Made by a program: the position numbers and the translations under genes. From Bradyrhizobium betae (GTDB taxonomy: Bacteria > Pseudomonadota > Alphaproteobacteria > Rhizobiales > Xanthobacteraceae): a stretch of 64,000 bases of DNA. The notes beneath the pieces were generated by a model that ran no database searches, was not told the origin of the DNA, and saw nothing but the letters and a program-made list of their open reading frames with translations. Positions 26,369-35,137 of this stretch are shown one piece after another. Each line of letters begins with the position of its first letter. The first letter of the stretch is position 1. The DNA is taken from positions 1 through 64,000 of the forward strand of contig NZ_MZXW01000038.1 of NCBI RefSeq assembly GCF_004123905.1. The letters are read 5' to 3'.

Positions 26369-28737
26369 CGGACTTTCCTCCGCTCCGCGTGAAATACTGG
26401 CAGCCACCGGGCCGGATCGTCGCCGACCTCGCTACGAATGCGATCGAGCAGTTCGACCGTTTCCGTCCGGCCCGACAGCACGGCGAGTGCGTCGTCGAAG
26501 CCGCTGAGATCAAGTTCGGCCACCACCGAGTTGTGGCCTTGCTTGAGCAGGAACCGCCGGCTTTCGGGCGCGAGCTCCTCCTTGATCAGGCGGAATTCAG
26601 TCTCGGTCAGATGAAAGCCGTCGACATAGTCCGACCGCGTTCCCCGCGCATTCGGCAGGAAGATTTGCGTCGGGCATTGCTCGACAATGGTATGTGCGAT
26701 CGGCGAGGCCAGCGCATCGCGTGGCGACTGCGTGCCGAACACCATGACGCCGTTCTGCTTGCGGATGGTTTTCAGCTTGTTGTTGGCGAGATCACGAAAT
26801 GCCTCGTCGCCGAGCGCCTTCCAGAACTCGTCGATGTCGATGATCAGGCGCCGGCCGTCGATCAGCCGCTCGACCCGATGGAAGAGATACATCATCAGCG
26901 GCGTGCGAACGGCCGGATGATTCAGGAGATCGGTCATGTCGAAGCCGATGAACCGGGCCTCTAGCCCGATGGCATCCTGCTCGCCATCGAGCACCCAGCC
27001 GAAAGGCGCGCCACGGCACCATCTCTCTAACCGGGCACCAATGCCCTCGCGGTCCTGCTGGCCAAGAAAGGCTCGCAGCGCCCCGAACGAGCGTTCCGCT
27101 TGCCGGAGATGACCAAGAGCGCGCAATCCGGAATCGATCTGCTCCTCCTCGGTCACCGTCAGTGGCCGGTTTTCCGGCGTGACGAGTTTCCGGATAAGTG
27201 CGCCGAGAAAGGACAGATTCGCTGGCGTCAGCTCCAGCGCCTTGAGCGGCGCGCAGCCGGTTGCAACGCCGTTGTGGAGCGTCAGATAGGCCCCTCCGGC
27301 AGCGCGTACGAAGAGTTCTGCGCCACGGTCCTTGTCGAAGAAGACGTAAGTGGCGCCAAGCCGCTCGGCCTGCGACAGCAGGAAGTTCTGCACGACGGTC
27401 TTGCCGGACCCGGACGGGCCGCAGATGAAGGTGTTGCCGAGATCGCCGTGATGGAACGAGAAGTAGAACGGCGAGCCTGACGCGGTCTTGAGCATCGCAA
27501 CAGCCGGCCCCCAATGGTTGCCGGCAGCCCTTCCGGTGGGATAGGTGTGGAACGGGGAAAACGCCGCGAAATTGCGTGAGCTGATCGCTCCAGTTCGTGC
27601 CCGATACTTGAACAGTCCGGGGAGCTGCGCCCAATAAGCCGCTTCAAGTCCAAGATCTTCGCGCGCGACCACGCTACCGGCGTCGGCCAGTGCGCGCCGC
27701 GCCACGCTCATGTGGTCCTGTAGCTGGGAAGGCGTCTCCGCATAGATCAGCAGCGAGAGGTGATGATCGCCGAGCGCGAACCTATTGGATTCGAGATCGT
27801 CCAGCGCGTCAGCGAGCTCGTCGATCTGCGAGGCCGCCGGATCCTGCGCCGAGACCAGCTGGTTCTGCTTGCGCGTCAGAACGGTCTTGGCGTCGGCTTT
27901 TGAGAGAAACGCAAAAGATTGAGTGAGGATGATCTCAAAGGGCGCGGACAGCAGTGCGTTCAGCAGCCCAGGCCGGGTGGACGCCGGATATTCCTTGATC
28001 CCGAACATGCCAGCGAAGCGCGATCCGCCGGCACCCCGGATTTCGATGGCTTCGCGGCCGAAGATGACACGGTTTGAATAGAGCGCGGGGCCGATCGGCC
28101 CTTGCGGCAATGGGGCCGGCATCCACTCCCCGCTTGTGATGGCGTGGAGCAGTTCCATCGGTTCTGAAAAGACGACGCCGTCGCGCTCAACCAATCCAAG
28201 GGTGTGGGCACCGTAGCGCTCCAGTGCCGCGACCATGTCGCGCCTGGCATCCTCGAGCCGCTTCAAGGCGTCGCTGTCGACTTCGACGGATTGCGCAGCG
28301 CGTCGGCCAAGCTGCTTGAAGAACGCCGCGGCGACGTCCGTGGTGGCGCGGCCGGGATGCCAGACCAGCGTCAGATAAAGATCGTTGCGAAAGAGCGCTT
28401 CGTTGCGAAGCCGTTCGCGATATTGTGCGTCAAGCGCGGCCGCAAATGGCGAGCGAAACGCACCAGCCGGATAGTCTGACGTCCGGCGGCGCATTAGATG
28501 GGTCCATAGCGCCAGCCGTGGATCCGCCACGTTGCGCAGCGTGAGGTTCAGCTTGGCGTGAAGGTCGTTCAGATCCGCCGTCTCGGCGGTTTCGAACGAA
28601 GTGCCGTCAAGCCTGATCACCGTGAGCAGCGCTCGTGTCGTGAGACTGATCACCGTATCCGTCACATGCCGGCCGAACGGCAGGTACACGTCTGGCCCGA
28701 TCTCTCGGGTCTTCAGCGCTGCGTTACGCATAGCCAA
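26365..28737 (-). CDS. virB4: VirB4 secretion ATPase
   Basis: A 790-residue ATPase that energises pilus assembly and transfer. The N-terminal CagE/TrbE/VirB domain spans about 170-390. Walker A GPSGSGKT lies at about 440-447, Walker B is RLIIDIDEFWKAL, and KTIRKQNGVMVFGTQSP follows. The length is typical. It overlaps virB3 by 14 bases and virB5 by ATGA. Confidence 0.95.
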   Translation of the reverse strand: MAMRNAALKTREIGPDVYLPFGRHVTDTVISLTTRALLTVIRLDGTSFETAETADLNDLHAKLNLTLRNVADPRLALWTHLMRRRTSDYPAGAFRSPFAAALDAQYRERLRNEALFRNDLYLTLVWHPGRATTDVAAAFFKQLGRRAAQSVEVDSDALKRLEDARRDMVAALERYGAHTLGLVERDGVVFSEPMELLHAITSGEWMPAPLPQGPIGPALYSNRVIFGREAIEIRGAGGSRFAGMFGIKEYPASTRPGLLNALLSAPFEIILTQSFAFLSKADAKTVLTRKQNQLVSAQDPAASQIDELADALDDLESNRFALGDHHLSLLIYAETPSQLQDHMSVARRALADAGSVVAREDLGLEAAYWAQLPGLFKYRARTGAISSRNFAAFSPFHTYPTGRAAGNHWGPAVAMLKTASGSPFYFSFHHGDLGNTFICGPSGSGKTVVQNFLLSQAERLGATYVFFDKDRGAELFVRAAGGAYLTLHNGVATGCAPLKALELTPANLSFLGALIRKLVTPENRPLTVTEEEQIDSGLRALGHLRQAERSFGALRAFLGQQDREGIGARLERWCRGAPFGWVLDGEQDAIGLEARFIGFDMTDLLNHPAVRTPLMMYLFHRVERLIDGRRLIIDIDEFWKALGDEAFRDLANNKLKTIRKQNGVMVFGTQSPRDALASPIAHTIVEQCPTQIFLPNARGTRSDYVDGFHLTETEFRLIKEELAPESRRFLLKQGHNSVVAELDLSGFDDALAVLSGRTETVELLDRIRSEVGDDPARWLPVFHAERRKVR

Positions 28738-29062
28738 GGTCTCTTGTTCGATATCGCCGAACGAGCTTGAGCGGCGTGCAGGACGATCCGCCCCAAAATG
28801 ACGCGTTGCGCGTGCGCCCTCGCGTCTCGATCAAGGCAAGCAGAATCCGGAACATGTTAGGGTCGTGCCGGCAGATGATGCGGCAAAGGCCATGGATCGG
28901 GACCGCGACCAAGCCGTAGAGAATGCTGCCAGCTACTAGAAACAGGATGCAGGAAAACATCACGTTGAGCGCCATAGCCTCCATCGTGACGCCGGCGACC
29001 ATGGCCGGACGCGTGCAGGCCAGGAACAAGGTGTCCTCCGTGAGACGCGCGGCCTCGGTCAT
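28724..29062 (-). CDS. virB3: VirB3 inner-membrane protein
   Basis: 112 residues with the VirB3 opening LFLACTRPAMVAGVTMEAMA, hydrophobic helices at about 30-60, and a short C-terminal region containing D-P-N-M-F-R. It starts immediately at the end of virB2 (sharing one base) and overlaps virB4. Confidence 0.93.
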   Translation of the reverse strand: MTEAARLTEDTLFLACTRPAMVAGVTMEAMALNVMFSCILFLVAGSILYGLVAVPIHGLCRIICRHDPNMFRILLALIETRGRTRNASFWGGSSCTPLKLVRRYRTRDLGYA

Positions 29063-29358
29063 TAATGACCCCCAGTCAAGGTCGAAACCACCTCGGAGGC
29101 GCCGAACGTGATGGCGACGCCGAGCACGACATAGGCCGCCTTGCGCAGATCGAGATACCCGAACATCCAGGCGATGCCGACGATAATGACCGCTAGCGTC
29201 GCCAGCAGGCGGGCGACGTTGCCGGTCAGCATGTTGACGATGTTTTGCAGCACGCCTTCGATGTTCGCCGTCTGCGCGAACGCCGGCTCAACCAAGGCGA
29301 CGCTGAGAACGGCGCCCAAGCAAAGGAGGGCAGCGGAGTGTTTAACAGGAGAAGTCAT
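29062..29358 (-). CDS. virB2: VirB2/TrbC major pilin
   Basis: 98 residues: a long signal peptide (SAALLCLGAVLSVALVEPAFAQ) followed by a mature pilin with two hydrophobic helices (about residues 50-66 and 72-95) flanking a short polar turn (DLRKA). It ends in a Gly-rich region (TLTGGH). It would form the conjugative pilus. Confidence 0.92.
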   Translation of the reverse strand: MTSPVKHSAALLCLGAVLSVALVEPAFAQTANIEGVLQNIVNMLTGNVARLLATLAVIIVGIAWMFGYLDLRKAAYVVLGVAITFGASEVVSTLTGGH

Positions 29359-29436
29359 GGCACGGCTCCGATTGGCACTGCAGCCGGACCCCAGCAGCCC
29401 GGACCGCGGCAGTGAGTTGAGAAAAAACGGCGATCC

Positions 29437-30006
29437 TCATCGTTCGTAAACAAAGGCTGACGTGCCTATTCCCGAGCGATAAACGTCCCAGGGCCGGCGC
29501 TCGCTGGTAGAGGCTGCGGGTGGATTGATCGCCGTATCGCCGGTGGGGCGATCGCGACCGGTGGTCGCCATCGGCTCGATACGAGGCTCCGAGACTTGAC
29601 TGGAAGCCTTCGGCGCGAAGCTCGCGACAACCTCGGCAAACGCCTGGTCGCGGTCTGCGCGTTTTAGGCTCGCCGCTTGCAGTCTCGCATCGAACAATCT
29701 GCCAAGCCCGGCAATGTGCTGGCACGCATCGAAGGTGGTACTAGCCGTTAGCCCGGCCTTCCGTGTTTCCTCCGCATCAAGTTGACCGAGACCCGTTCGG
29801 ACCTTCTGACCGGAGGCGATGGCCTCGGTCGCGAGCTGGATGGCTTCGTCACGATCAGTGGCCTGAATCGGAATTGGTTTGCGTCCTTCAATCGTGATGA
29901 GCAGCGGCTCGAACGAGCTTGCCTGCCGCACGATTGCCGTCAGCGGCCGGACCATTGCCGTCGGGGCGCATCGCTCGGCCAGAGCTGCGAATGCAGCTGG
30001 ATCCAT
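29437..30006 (-). CDS. virB1: VirB1-like protein lacking the catalytic glutamate
   Basis: 189 residues in the position of virB1. The N-terminus keeps the lytic transglycosylase framework: FAALAERCAPTAMVRPLTAI, then VRQASSFEP where active enzymes have R-x-E-S-x-F, and GLGQLD in place of GL-M-Q-I-N. The catalytic glutamate position is Ala29, so peptidoglycan cleavage is unlikely. There is no signal peptide, usual for this subgroup. It lies 39 bases after luxI and precedes virB2. It could be a structural VirB1, or transfer may rely on host transglycosylases. Confidence 0.78.
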   Translation of the reverse strand: MDPAAFAALAERCAPTAMVRPLTAIVRQASSFEPLLITIEGRKPIPIQATDRDEAIQLATEAIASGQKVRTGLGQLDAEETRKAGLTASTTFDACQHIAGLGRLFDARLQAASLKRADRDQAFAEVVASFAPKASSQVSEPRIEPMATTGRDRPTGDTAINPPAASTSERRPWDVYRSGIGTSAFVYER

Positions 30007-30045
30007 GGTTGAGAGCCTTCTTGTCAGGAACTGAGAGGTTGGATG

Positions 30046-30681
30046 CTAGGCTGCGATCGCCAGGCTTGATGGTGCGTCAATTGCACGCCCTGAAATCTGC
30101 CCGGCCGCTCGGATCGCGCCGAGAGCCTCCTTAGTGATCGGCAACAAACCGGCGACGGCTTTGGTCGAGCCGATTTGGCGAGGCATGCCGAGGCGATCGA
30201 GCCGCCATCCGGCCCGGCGCAGGATGCGTTCCATGCGCAGGTCAGTGACTGTTGCGATGGCCTGAAGATTGTGCTGCTGCCCCCATTCGATCATGGCTGC
30301 AAACAGCAGGAATGTCGCTTTGTGCAGACCATTCTCTGCTGTTGCCGCCGCACTTTTGGTGTCAACGCAGAAGCGCGAGCTCTCCCAAATTCTGGCCGCC
30401 CTCGGCGCCGCGTTACCATCGAGCAACACCGGGAACGTATCGGCCAGCATATTGCGTCCGGTGGTGGGCAGCAGGCGAACACAGCCCACAACGTCGTTCT
30501 GCTCGAGTGCCAGGAGATAAGTTGGCTTGAAGGTGTCGTACTGATCGATCTCCAATCCGTCGTAGACAGAGACGTCCCAGTCGAGCCGTTCCTTGAATAC
30601 ACGCCCTCGCAGGCGGTGCATTCCCATTGCCAGTTCAGAATCCTGCAGAAGCGCCGCACGCGTGCGAACAATGACCTTCAT
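30046..30681 (-). CDS. LuxI/TraI-type acyl-homoserine lactone synthase
   Basis: A 211-residue autoinducer synthase. The start at 30681 (MKVIVRTR) follows GAGG. Conserved residues are in place: RGRVFKERLDW (Arg, Phe, Trp), E-x-D-Q-Y-D, GCVRLLPTTG and the WESSRFCVD block. It is the first gene of the minus-strand operon, 39 bases before virB1 and 66 bases downstream of a perfect lux-box-like palindrome. This is like traI at the head of the trb operon on Ti plasmids, but here with a VirB-type system. The acyl chain cannot be predicted. Confidence 0.93.
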   Translation of the reverse strand: MKVIVRTRAALLQDSELAMGMHRLRGRVFKERLDWDVSVYDGLEIDQYDTFKPTYLLALEQNDVVGCVRLLPTTGRNMLADTFPVLLDGNAAPRAARIWESSRFCVDTKSAAATAENGLHKATFLLFAAMIEWGQQHNLQAIATVTDLRMERILRRAGWRLDRLGMPRQIGSTKAVAGLLPITKEALGAIRAAGQISGRAIDAPSSLAIAA

Positions 30682-31106
30682 TCTTAACCTCAAAGTTACG
30701 AATCACAGCTTCGAGATCAAGAAAGCAGGCGCGATCACAATGTTGCGCTGTCAGTTCTGACAGGGCGCTTATGGATCTGTTGGGTGGCGAACCGTATTCG
30801 CAAGGCACGGCTATCCGCGCGCGCACTTTGGAAACTGTATAAGTTCCGTGATGCGCAGGTCTGACAGCGCAGGGAATGAAATTCCTTAGCCTCTACCAAG
30901 TGGAGAAAATATTCTGCTTTGAGTGGCTGCAGTCGGAGGTTGTTCTCCTCCGTCGTATGTGCGCGTTGCTGCTGTAGTTTGACAGGGCGATATCGAATTG
31001 TTCGTGCCGCAAAGCTGCCGCAACGTCGCAATACATGCCTGCACGTGGAGCGCGAATCATCAGAATATTCGCGTTGTGGGAACTAAGAAAAGACTGAAGT
31101 GGCGCA
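30682..31106. promoter_or_regulatory. Divergent luxI-luxR promoter region
   Basis: A 425-base gap, relatively AT-rich, between the divergent synthase and receptor genes. It contains three elements sharing the CTGACAG or TTGACAG half: a perfect palindrome at 30748-30763, a one-sided copy at 30855-30870 and a shortened copy at 30972-30985. Confidence 0.6.
30748..30763. promoter_or_regulatory. lux-box-like operator
   Basis: CTGTCAGTTCTGACAG, 7-bp perfect arms with a 2-base centre. The size and the CTG/CAG outer halves fit lux/tra boxes bound by LuxR-type regulators. It ends 66 bases upstream of the luxI start, well placed to activate the synthase and the transfer operon behind it. Confidence 0.7.
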
Positions 31107-31838
31107 ATGAAAGATGTCAAAAGAGCATGCGATGAATTCGTCGATTGTCTGCACGCTGCCCATACGGAAGATGATTTTGGGCGTGTTGCGGAACGAGCTG
31201 CGCATGCCCTGGGATTCCGGTGGTTTGCCTATTTTGGTCAGCGCGCCAATGGCCCCATTCTGATCTCATCCTATCCGAAGAGCTGGACCAGCCACTATTT
31301 TCGCGAAGGCTATCACAACATCGATCCCGTTCTTCAGGAGCCGCGAAACACGAGCCGTGTGTTCCTGTGGGATGGACGTGAGGCGCGAAGCGCAAAGTCG
31401 GCGAAAGAGCGCCGCCTGTTCGATGATGCGCTCAGCTTCAAGATCAGGACCGGCCTGACCATTCGCATTCCCTCAAGCCAAAACCAGTTCGCGGCGTTTA
31501 CGCTGGCGGTGGACGAGCGCAGCCTGGGACTCGAACGTTTCATCGAGACCTCGCAGGACATGTTGGAAATGATAGGGCACACATACCATGCACATGTGAG
31601 TGCCGCTAGAATTGGATGCACGATCCCGAACGAGCAGCAGGGTTGCGCGCTGACTCAGCGCGAGCGGCAGTGTCTCGGTTGGATTTCTGACGGCAAGACA
31701 ATGCAAGATGTAGCTGAGCTTCTCGGTATCAAACCGCGAGGCGTGAAGTTTCACCTGGACAATGCCAGGCGAAATCTCGCTGCATCGACCCTTCCACACG
31801 CTGTGGCGCTTGCGTTTCGACAGGGATTGCTCCCGTAA
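31107..31838 (+). CDS. LuxR-family autoinducer-binding regulator
   Basis: 243 residues. The N-terminal autoinducer-binding domain (about 15-165) carries the pocket motif SYPKSWTSHYFREGYHNIDP with the conserved Trp, Tyr, Asp and Pro. The C-terminal LuxR helix-turn-helix (about 180-243) has LTQRERQCLGWISDGKTMQD and IKPRGVKFHLDNARR. It is divergent from the synthase gene. It most likely binds the cognate acyl-homoserine lactone and activates the luxI-virB operon. No antiactivator gene (TraM type) was recognised nearby. Confidence 0.93.
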   Translation: MKDVKRACDEFVDCLHAAHTEDDFGRVAERAAHALGFRWFAYFGQRANGPILISSYPKSWTSHYFREGYHNIDPVLQEPRNTSRVFLWDGREARSAKSAKERRLFDDALSFKIRTGLTIRIPSSQNQFAAFTLAVDERSLGLERFIETSQDMLEMIGHTYHAHVSAARIGCTIPNEQQGCALTQRERQCLGWISDGKTMQDVAELLGIKPRGVKFHLDNARRNLAASTLPHAVALAFRQGLLP

Positions 31839-31916
31839 GCGCAAAACAGCTGTTCGGCTTGTAAAGAAGTTCGAAAATCGACGGTTCAATCAGGATGGTA
31901 GGTTGGGCGGCTGCAT

Positions 31917-32174
31917 TCAAGACGCGGGAGTCTTTGGAGCATAACCACGGCGTGCTTTGCGGACGAGCCAAGCCTCGAGCGCTTCGACGGCCTGGACCCT
32001 CCCGGCAAACAGATCCATCCGCCGGCGGCCGCGTTGGCCCAGACGTCCCCATTCGCGCACCAATGCCGTATCACCGAACAGAGTCGGTTCGATCGTGAGG
32101 ACATAGAACCTGGCCATATTGCGGGCCGGATCGCAACGTTGGAGCACGAGGTATGGCACCGTGAGTTCGGACAT
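31917..32174 (-). CDS. WGR-domain protein (copy 1)
   Basis: 85 residues forming a single WGR domain: NMARFYVLTIEPTLFGDTAL, then VREWGRLGQRGRRRM with the W-G-R signature, and a C-terminal helix EALEAWLVRKARRGY. Free-standing WGR proteins are common on rhizobial plasmids; WGR domains elsewhere bind nucleic acid ends in PARP-type proteins. A related copy lies at 62082-62378. Start chosen at ATG 32174; a slightly longer form is possible. Confidence 0.85.
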   Translation of the reverse strand: MSELTVPYLVLQRCDPARNMARFYVLTIEPTLFGDTALVREWGRLGQRGRRRMDLFAGRVQAVEALEAWLVRKARRGYAPKTPAS

Positions 32175-32189
32175 GCGCAAGAATCGCAC

Positions 32190-32824
32190 CTGTCGAAACC
32201 GCCGTCCAATTAAGATATCGAATCGATCAGGCCTATCGATTCAGAAGTTTAATACCGGTGCTGAAAGCCATTGAGGGTGCTCAGCGAGCGGTTTCGGAAA
32301 ATATATCGGCTGTTGTGCGCCTCCGACTGCGAAGAAAGTGGGCGTCGCCCTGCGGGCCGGGCTGGAGGCTGCGCTGAAGCCCGGCGAGCGGGTCTTCCCC
32401 CCTTACGGGCTGCCATCCCTGACGCGAAACGGCCCGAGTCCCCGAACAAGACAGCTGCTGAGTCATCGAAAGCTGCCGTATATTCGCGTCGGACCTTTCG
32501 CAGAGCAACCTCCAGGTGGGCAAATCCACTTTCGCTCCCGACAAAAGGACGGCGGCAGTTCTCGCTGTTAATCAGACTAACACTGCGTCCGCTGGACGAA
32601 AGATGTGCGCGCTGGCTCGCCATACTTTTCGGTGATGGACCAACCCCGCTCTCGAATGGGCTTTCCTTGGTTCTGGTGCGGCCTTCCACGATCAACCCGC
32701 AAGGGGTTCGCTACGCAAGCGTGCGACCTCTTCGGCTTCGCCTGCGAGGTGACCGCAGCCATCCCCGAACACGTCGGCGCCTGTCGAGCGGGGATGGTCC
32801 CCGCCGCAAGACGGGAGCCTTTCG
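32190..32824. other. Non-coding leader region before the 58-aa gene
   Basis: About 630 bases without a recognisable protein. The distal part is GC-rich with hairpins: GCCGGGC pairing with GCCCGGC near 32353-32383, and CCATCCCC (32759-32766) pairing with GGGGATGG (32790-32797). The second hairpin ends 27 bases before the start of the small gene at 32825, so this looks like a structured leader. Confidence 0.45.
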
Positions 32825-33001
32825 ATGTCGCACGATCTCACCCTCGCTCAGAACCACGCTTTCGATCTGGCCCGCACGCTGATGGTGCCGGTCATCCTTT
32901 TCCAGGCTGAGAGCGAATTCGGTGTGATGGTCTCCAGCGAATACGACGGCGACCAGGACGCCATCGTCCATGAATACGACCCCTGGTGCCCGGCTCATTG
33001 A
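32825..33001 (+). CDS. 58-aa conserved-looking acidic protein
   Basis: The reading frame MSHDLTLAQNHAFDLARTLM continues to a TGA at 32999, 58 residues, with GGGAG 8 bases upstream. The product is acidic in the second half (SSEYDGDQDAIVHEYDPWCP). It resembles short proteins that precede Toprim/DUF3991-type genes on rhizobial plasmids. Function unknown. Confidence 0.6.
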   Translation: MSHDLTLAQNHAFDLARTLMVPVILFQAESEFGVMVSSEYDGDQDAIVHEYDPWCPAH

Positions 33002-33206
33002 GCCGGGTGACCGGCTGCCGCTGGCGCCATGCCGGCTGCAAGGGAAGCTACGCCGCGCCCAGCTATCTGACGAATTCGACAGCTTGTACGCGCGCCCTTG
33101 CATTCGGCAGGCTTCGCGGCCGGTCGGGGATGTGCCGCAAGGCCAGGACCAAGTGGACCAACAGAAGAAGGGGCCGGTTGTCGCCTACGCGACGCCGGTG
33201 CAAACA

Positions 33207-34166
33207 ATGGACAAGAGAGAAATCGAAGAGCTGCGCAAAAACGTTGGCTGCGCAGCCCTGCTGGAGAAAGACGGCTGGAAGGTCGATCTCAAGGAAAGTA
33301 CCCGCCGTGCGATCAAGTATCGCCGCGACACCAACATCATCATCGTCATCCACCAGGGTCGCGGCTGGTTCGATCCCCTCTCGACGGCGAAGGGGGACGT
33401 GTTTTTGCTCGCCCAACATCTTGGCGCCGTTGGATTCGCTGACGCGTGTGATCGTGTTTCCGGCGTCGTCGGCTTCGTGCCCAGCGCGCCCGCCTGGCGG
33501 CCGACCGCAAGGCCAAAACCGCTCGCCTCGATCGCGCAGCGTTGGCGTCGCCGATCGGAACCTCGGCCCGGCTCCGCGAGCTGGCGCTACCTGGTCGACG
33601 AGCGGCATATCCCCGAACGGATTTTCGCCGCCGCCATTGCCGAAGGACGACTTCGCGAGGGCCCGCAAGGCAGCATGTGGGCGGCACACAGCAATTCGGT
33701 CGGCGTCATCACTGGCTGGGAGGAGCGTGGCCCGAGCTGGCGCGGGTTTGCGACGGGCGGTGCGAAAGAGCTGTTCCGCCTGGGTTCCGTGGATTCCTTG
33801 CGCATCTGTGTGACGGAAGCCGCAGTCGATGCGATGAGCCTCGCCGCTATCGAAGAGCTGCGTGATGACACTCTGTATATCAGCACGGGCGGGGGATGGG
33901 CGCCTGCGACAGAGACGGCGATCCGCGCTTTGGCCGGGCGCGCCAATGCCCTCATTGTCGCCGCGACCGATAACAATCGGCAGGGCGAAGTCTACGCCCG
34001 TCGGATTCGGGAGATCGCGGACCAGGCCGGCTCTCGTTTCCTGCGGTCGCAGCCGCGCACCGACGATTGGAACGAGGACCTCTGCGCCGCCCGAATCGGA
34101 GGTCGACAGGAAGGCACGGCATGGTCCCGTGCTGTATGTCGTCTGCGGGAAGGCGAACGAATATGA
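33207..34166 (+). CDS. DUF3991/Toprim-domain protein
   Basis: 319 residues from ATG 33207 (MDKREIEELRKNVGCAALLE); a GTG 18 codons upstream with AGGA before it is an alternative start. The N-terminal part (CAALLEKDGWKVDLKESTRR, then VIHQGRGWFDPLSTAKGDVF) is the DUF3991 module resembling the zinc-finger/primase-associated fold. The C-terminal Toprim-like part contains RICVTEAAVDAMSLAAIE and ALIVAATDNNRQGE, the Glu and D-x-N/D metal-binding motifs. Such proteins are common beside relaxases and plasmid replication genes and probably act in DNA processing. There is no primase core, so full primase activity is doubtful. Confidence 0.82.
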   Translation: MDKREIEELRKNVGCAALLEKDGWKVDLKESTRRAIKYRRDTNIIIVIHQGRGWFDPLSTAKGDVFLLAQHLGAVGFADACDRVSGVVGFVPSAPAWRPTARPKPLASIAQRWRRRSEPRPGSASWRYLVDERHIPERIFAAAIAEGRLREGPQGSMWAAHSNSVGVITGWEERGPSWRGFATGGAKELFRLGSVDSLRICVTEAAVDAMSLAAIEELRDDTLYISTGGGWAPATETAIRALAGRANALIVAATDNNRQGEVYARRIREIADQAGSRFLRSQPRTDDWNEDLCAARIGGRQEGTAWSRAVCRLREGERI

Positions 34167-34363
34167 GGAATGAGAAAAAGCGAGGATCGCTGCCGCATGC
34201 CCGGCCGGCGCGTCAAGGGTGAAGCTTCGCCCGCGTGCCGCGGCCCTTGACCCACCGGACCGGAGAGGCGGCTGCCGAGGAGGTGTGACGAAGGACTGAA
34301 GTGATGAGGAGATCAGGCGGATCGCTCGCGCTTCAGCCCGGTCAGGCTGAAAAGGAGCCGCCG
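34167..34363 (+). promoter_or_regulatory. Structured leader before the DUF1419 gene
   Basis: GTCAAGGG (34212-34219) pairs with CCCTTGAC (34244-34251) and encloses two small hairpins (GGTGA/TCGCC and CGCG/CGCG), giving a possible three-way junction. A second hairpin, TTCAGCC-CGGTCA-GGCTGAA (34332-34351), sits directly against the AAGGAG ribosome-binding site. It looks like an RNA leader able to influence translation. Confidence 0.45.
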
Positions 34364-34969
34364 ATGCACACCTCCCCTATCATTCGCAAAATCTTCGAAG
34401 GCCTCGCCACGCGCCCTGAGATGTACCGTATGTTCCACCGCCATCGCGGCGATCCGGCAATGGCCGAAGGCGACGCCCCGCATCTCTTTGCGGGCGAGTG
34501 GTTCGAGATCGCGGAATGCGATCATGATTATATGCTCGAGATCCTGCCGCCGCTATGGATGCGCGCCGACATGTTCGCGATGCGCGAATTCATGACTGGC
34601 AGGGTCACCAGCATCTTCTTCGCGCTCACCATCGACGGCAGGCGGCGCTGGTTCCACGGCTATTGCGACTTGTCTGACCGGGGGTCGCCGGAGCGGATGA
34701 AGGCGGCGATCATCGAGCGCGAATCGCGGCCGGTCCGCGCCATGACGCGCGACGAGCGGCTCGAGCACATCTGGTCGAGCACGCATGAGGACTATCGCGG
34801 CTATGCCAGCGAGCGCTGGCCCACGACCATGCGCGGTCGCCGCACCGTGCTCGTCTACACGGGCCAGCGCGGCACCATCCTGAAGCTTCTCGACGACCTC
34901 ACCGAGGCGGAGATCGCGGCCAAGCTGCCGGTGCAGCTGCGCCATCTGCCGGAGAGGGTCGCTGCCTAG
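34364..34969 (+). CDS. DUF1419-family protein
   Basis: 201 residues of the DUF1419 family, found on rhizobial plasmids and genomic islands. Recognisable blocks are GEWFEIAECDHDYMLEILPP, LWMRADMFAMREFMTG, WFHGYCDLSDRGSPERMKAA and TILKLLDDLTEAEIAAKLPV. The start at 34364 follows AAGGAG. No catalytic motif is evident and the function is unknown. It is first in line before the methylase/helicase gene, with a 168-base leader between. Confidence 0.86.
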   Translation: MHTSPIIRKIFEGLATRPEMYRMFHRHRGDPAMAEGDAPHLFAGEWFEIAECDHDYMLEILPPLWMRADMFAMREFMTGRVTSIFFALTIDGRRRWFHGYCDLSDRGSPERMKAAIIERESRPVRAMTRDERLEHIWSSTHEDYRGYASERWPTTMRGRRTVLVYTGQRGTILKLLDDLTEAEIAAKLPVQLRHLPERVAA

Positions 34970-35137
34970 CCTGCCCTTCCCTTCCCGACCTGCGAGCAGC
35001 CCGGCCACACGCCGGGCTTCGCATTTCCGCACCCGGCCCTGGCGCCGGCTCTCCGTCAATCCCGCAAGCGCCCATGCCGTCCGTCGCAGCTCGCGGCGGC
35101 GGACGGCTGCGCGCGCCCAGCAGAAGGACATTTCCAA
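34970..35137 (+). promoter_or_regulatory. Hairpin-rich leader before the methylase/helicase
   Basis: Contains GCCCGG-CCACACG-CCGGGC, which could terminate the upstream transcript although no T-run follows, and GCCGTCCG (35076-35083) pairing with CGGACGGC (35100-35107), about 30 bases before the start codon. Confidence 0.4.
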
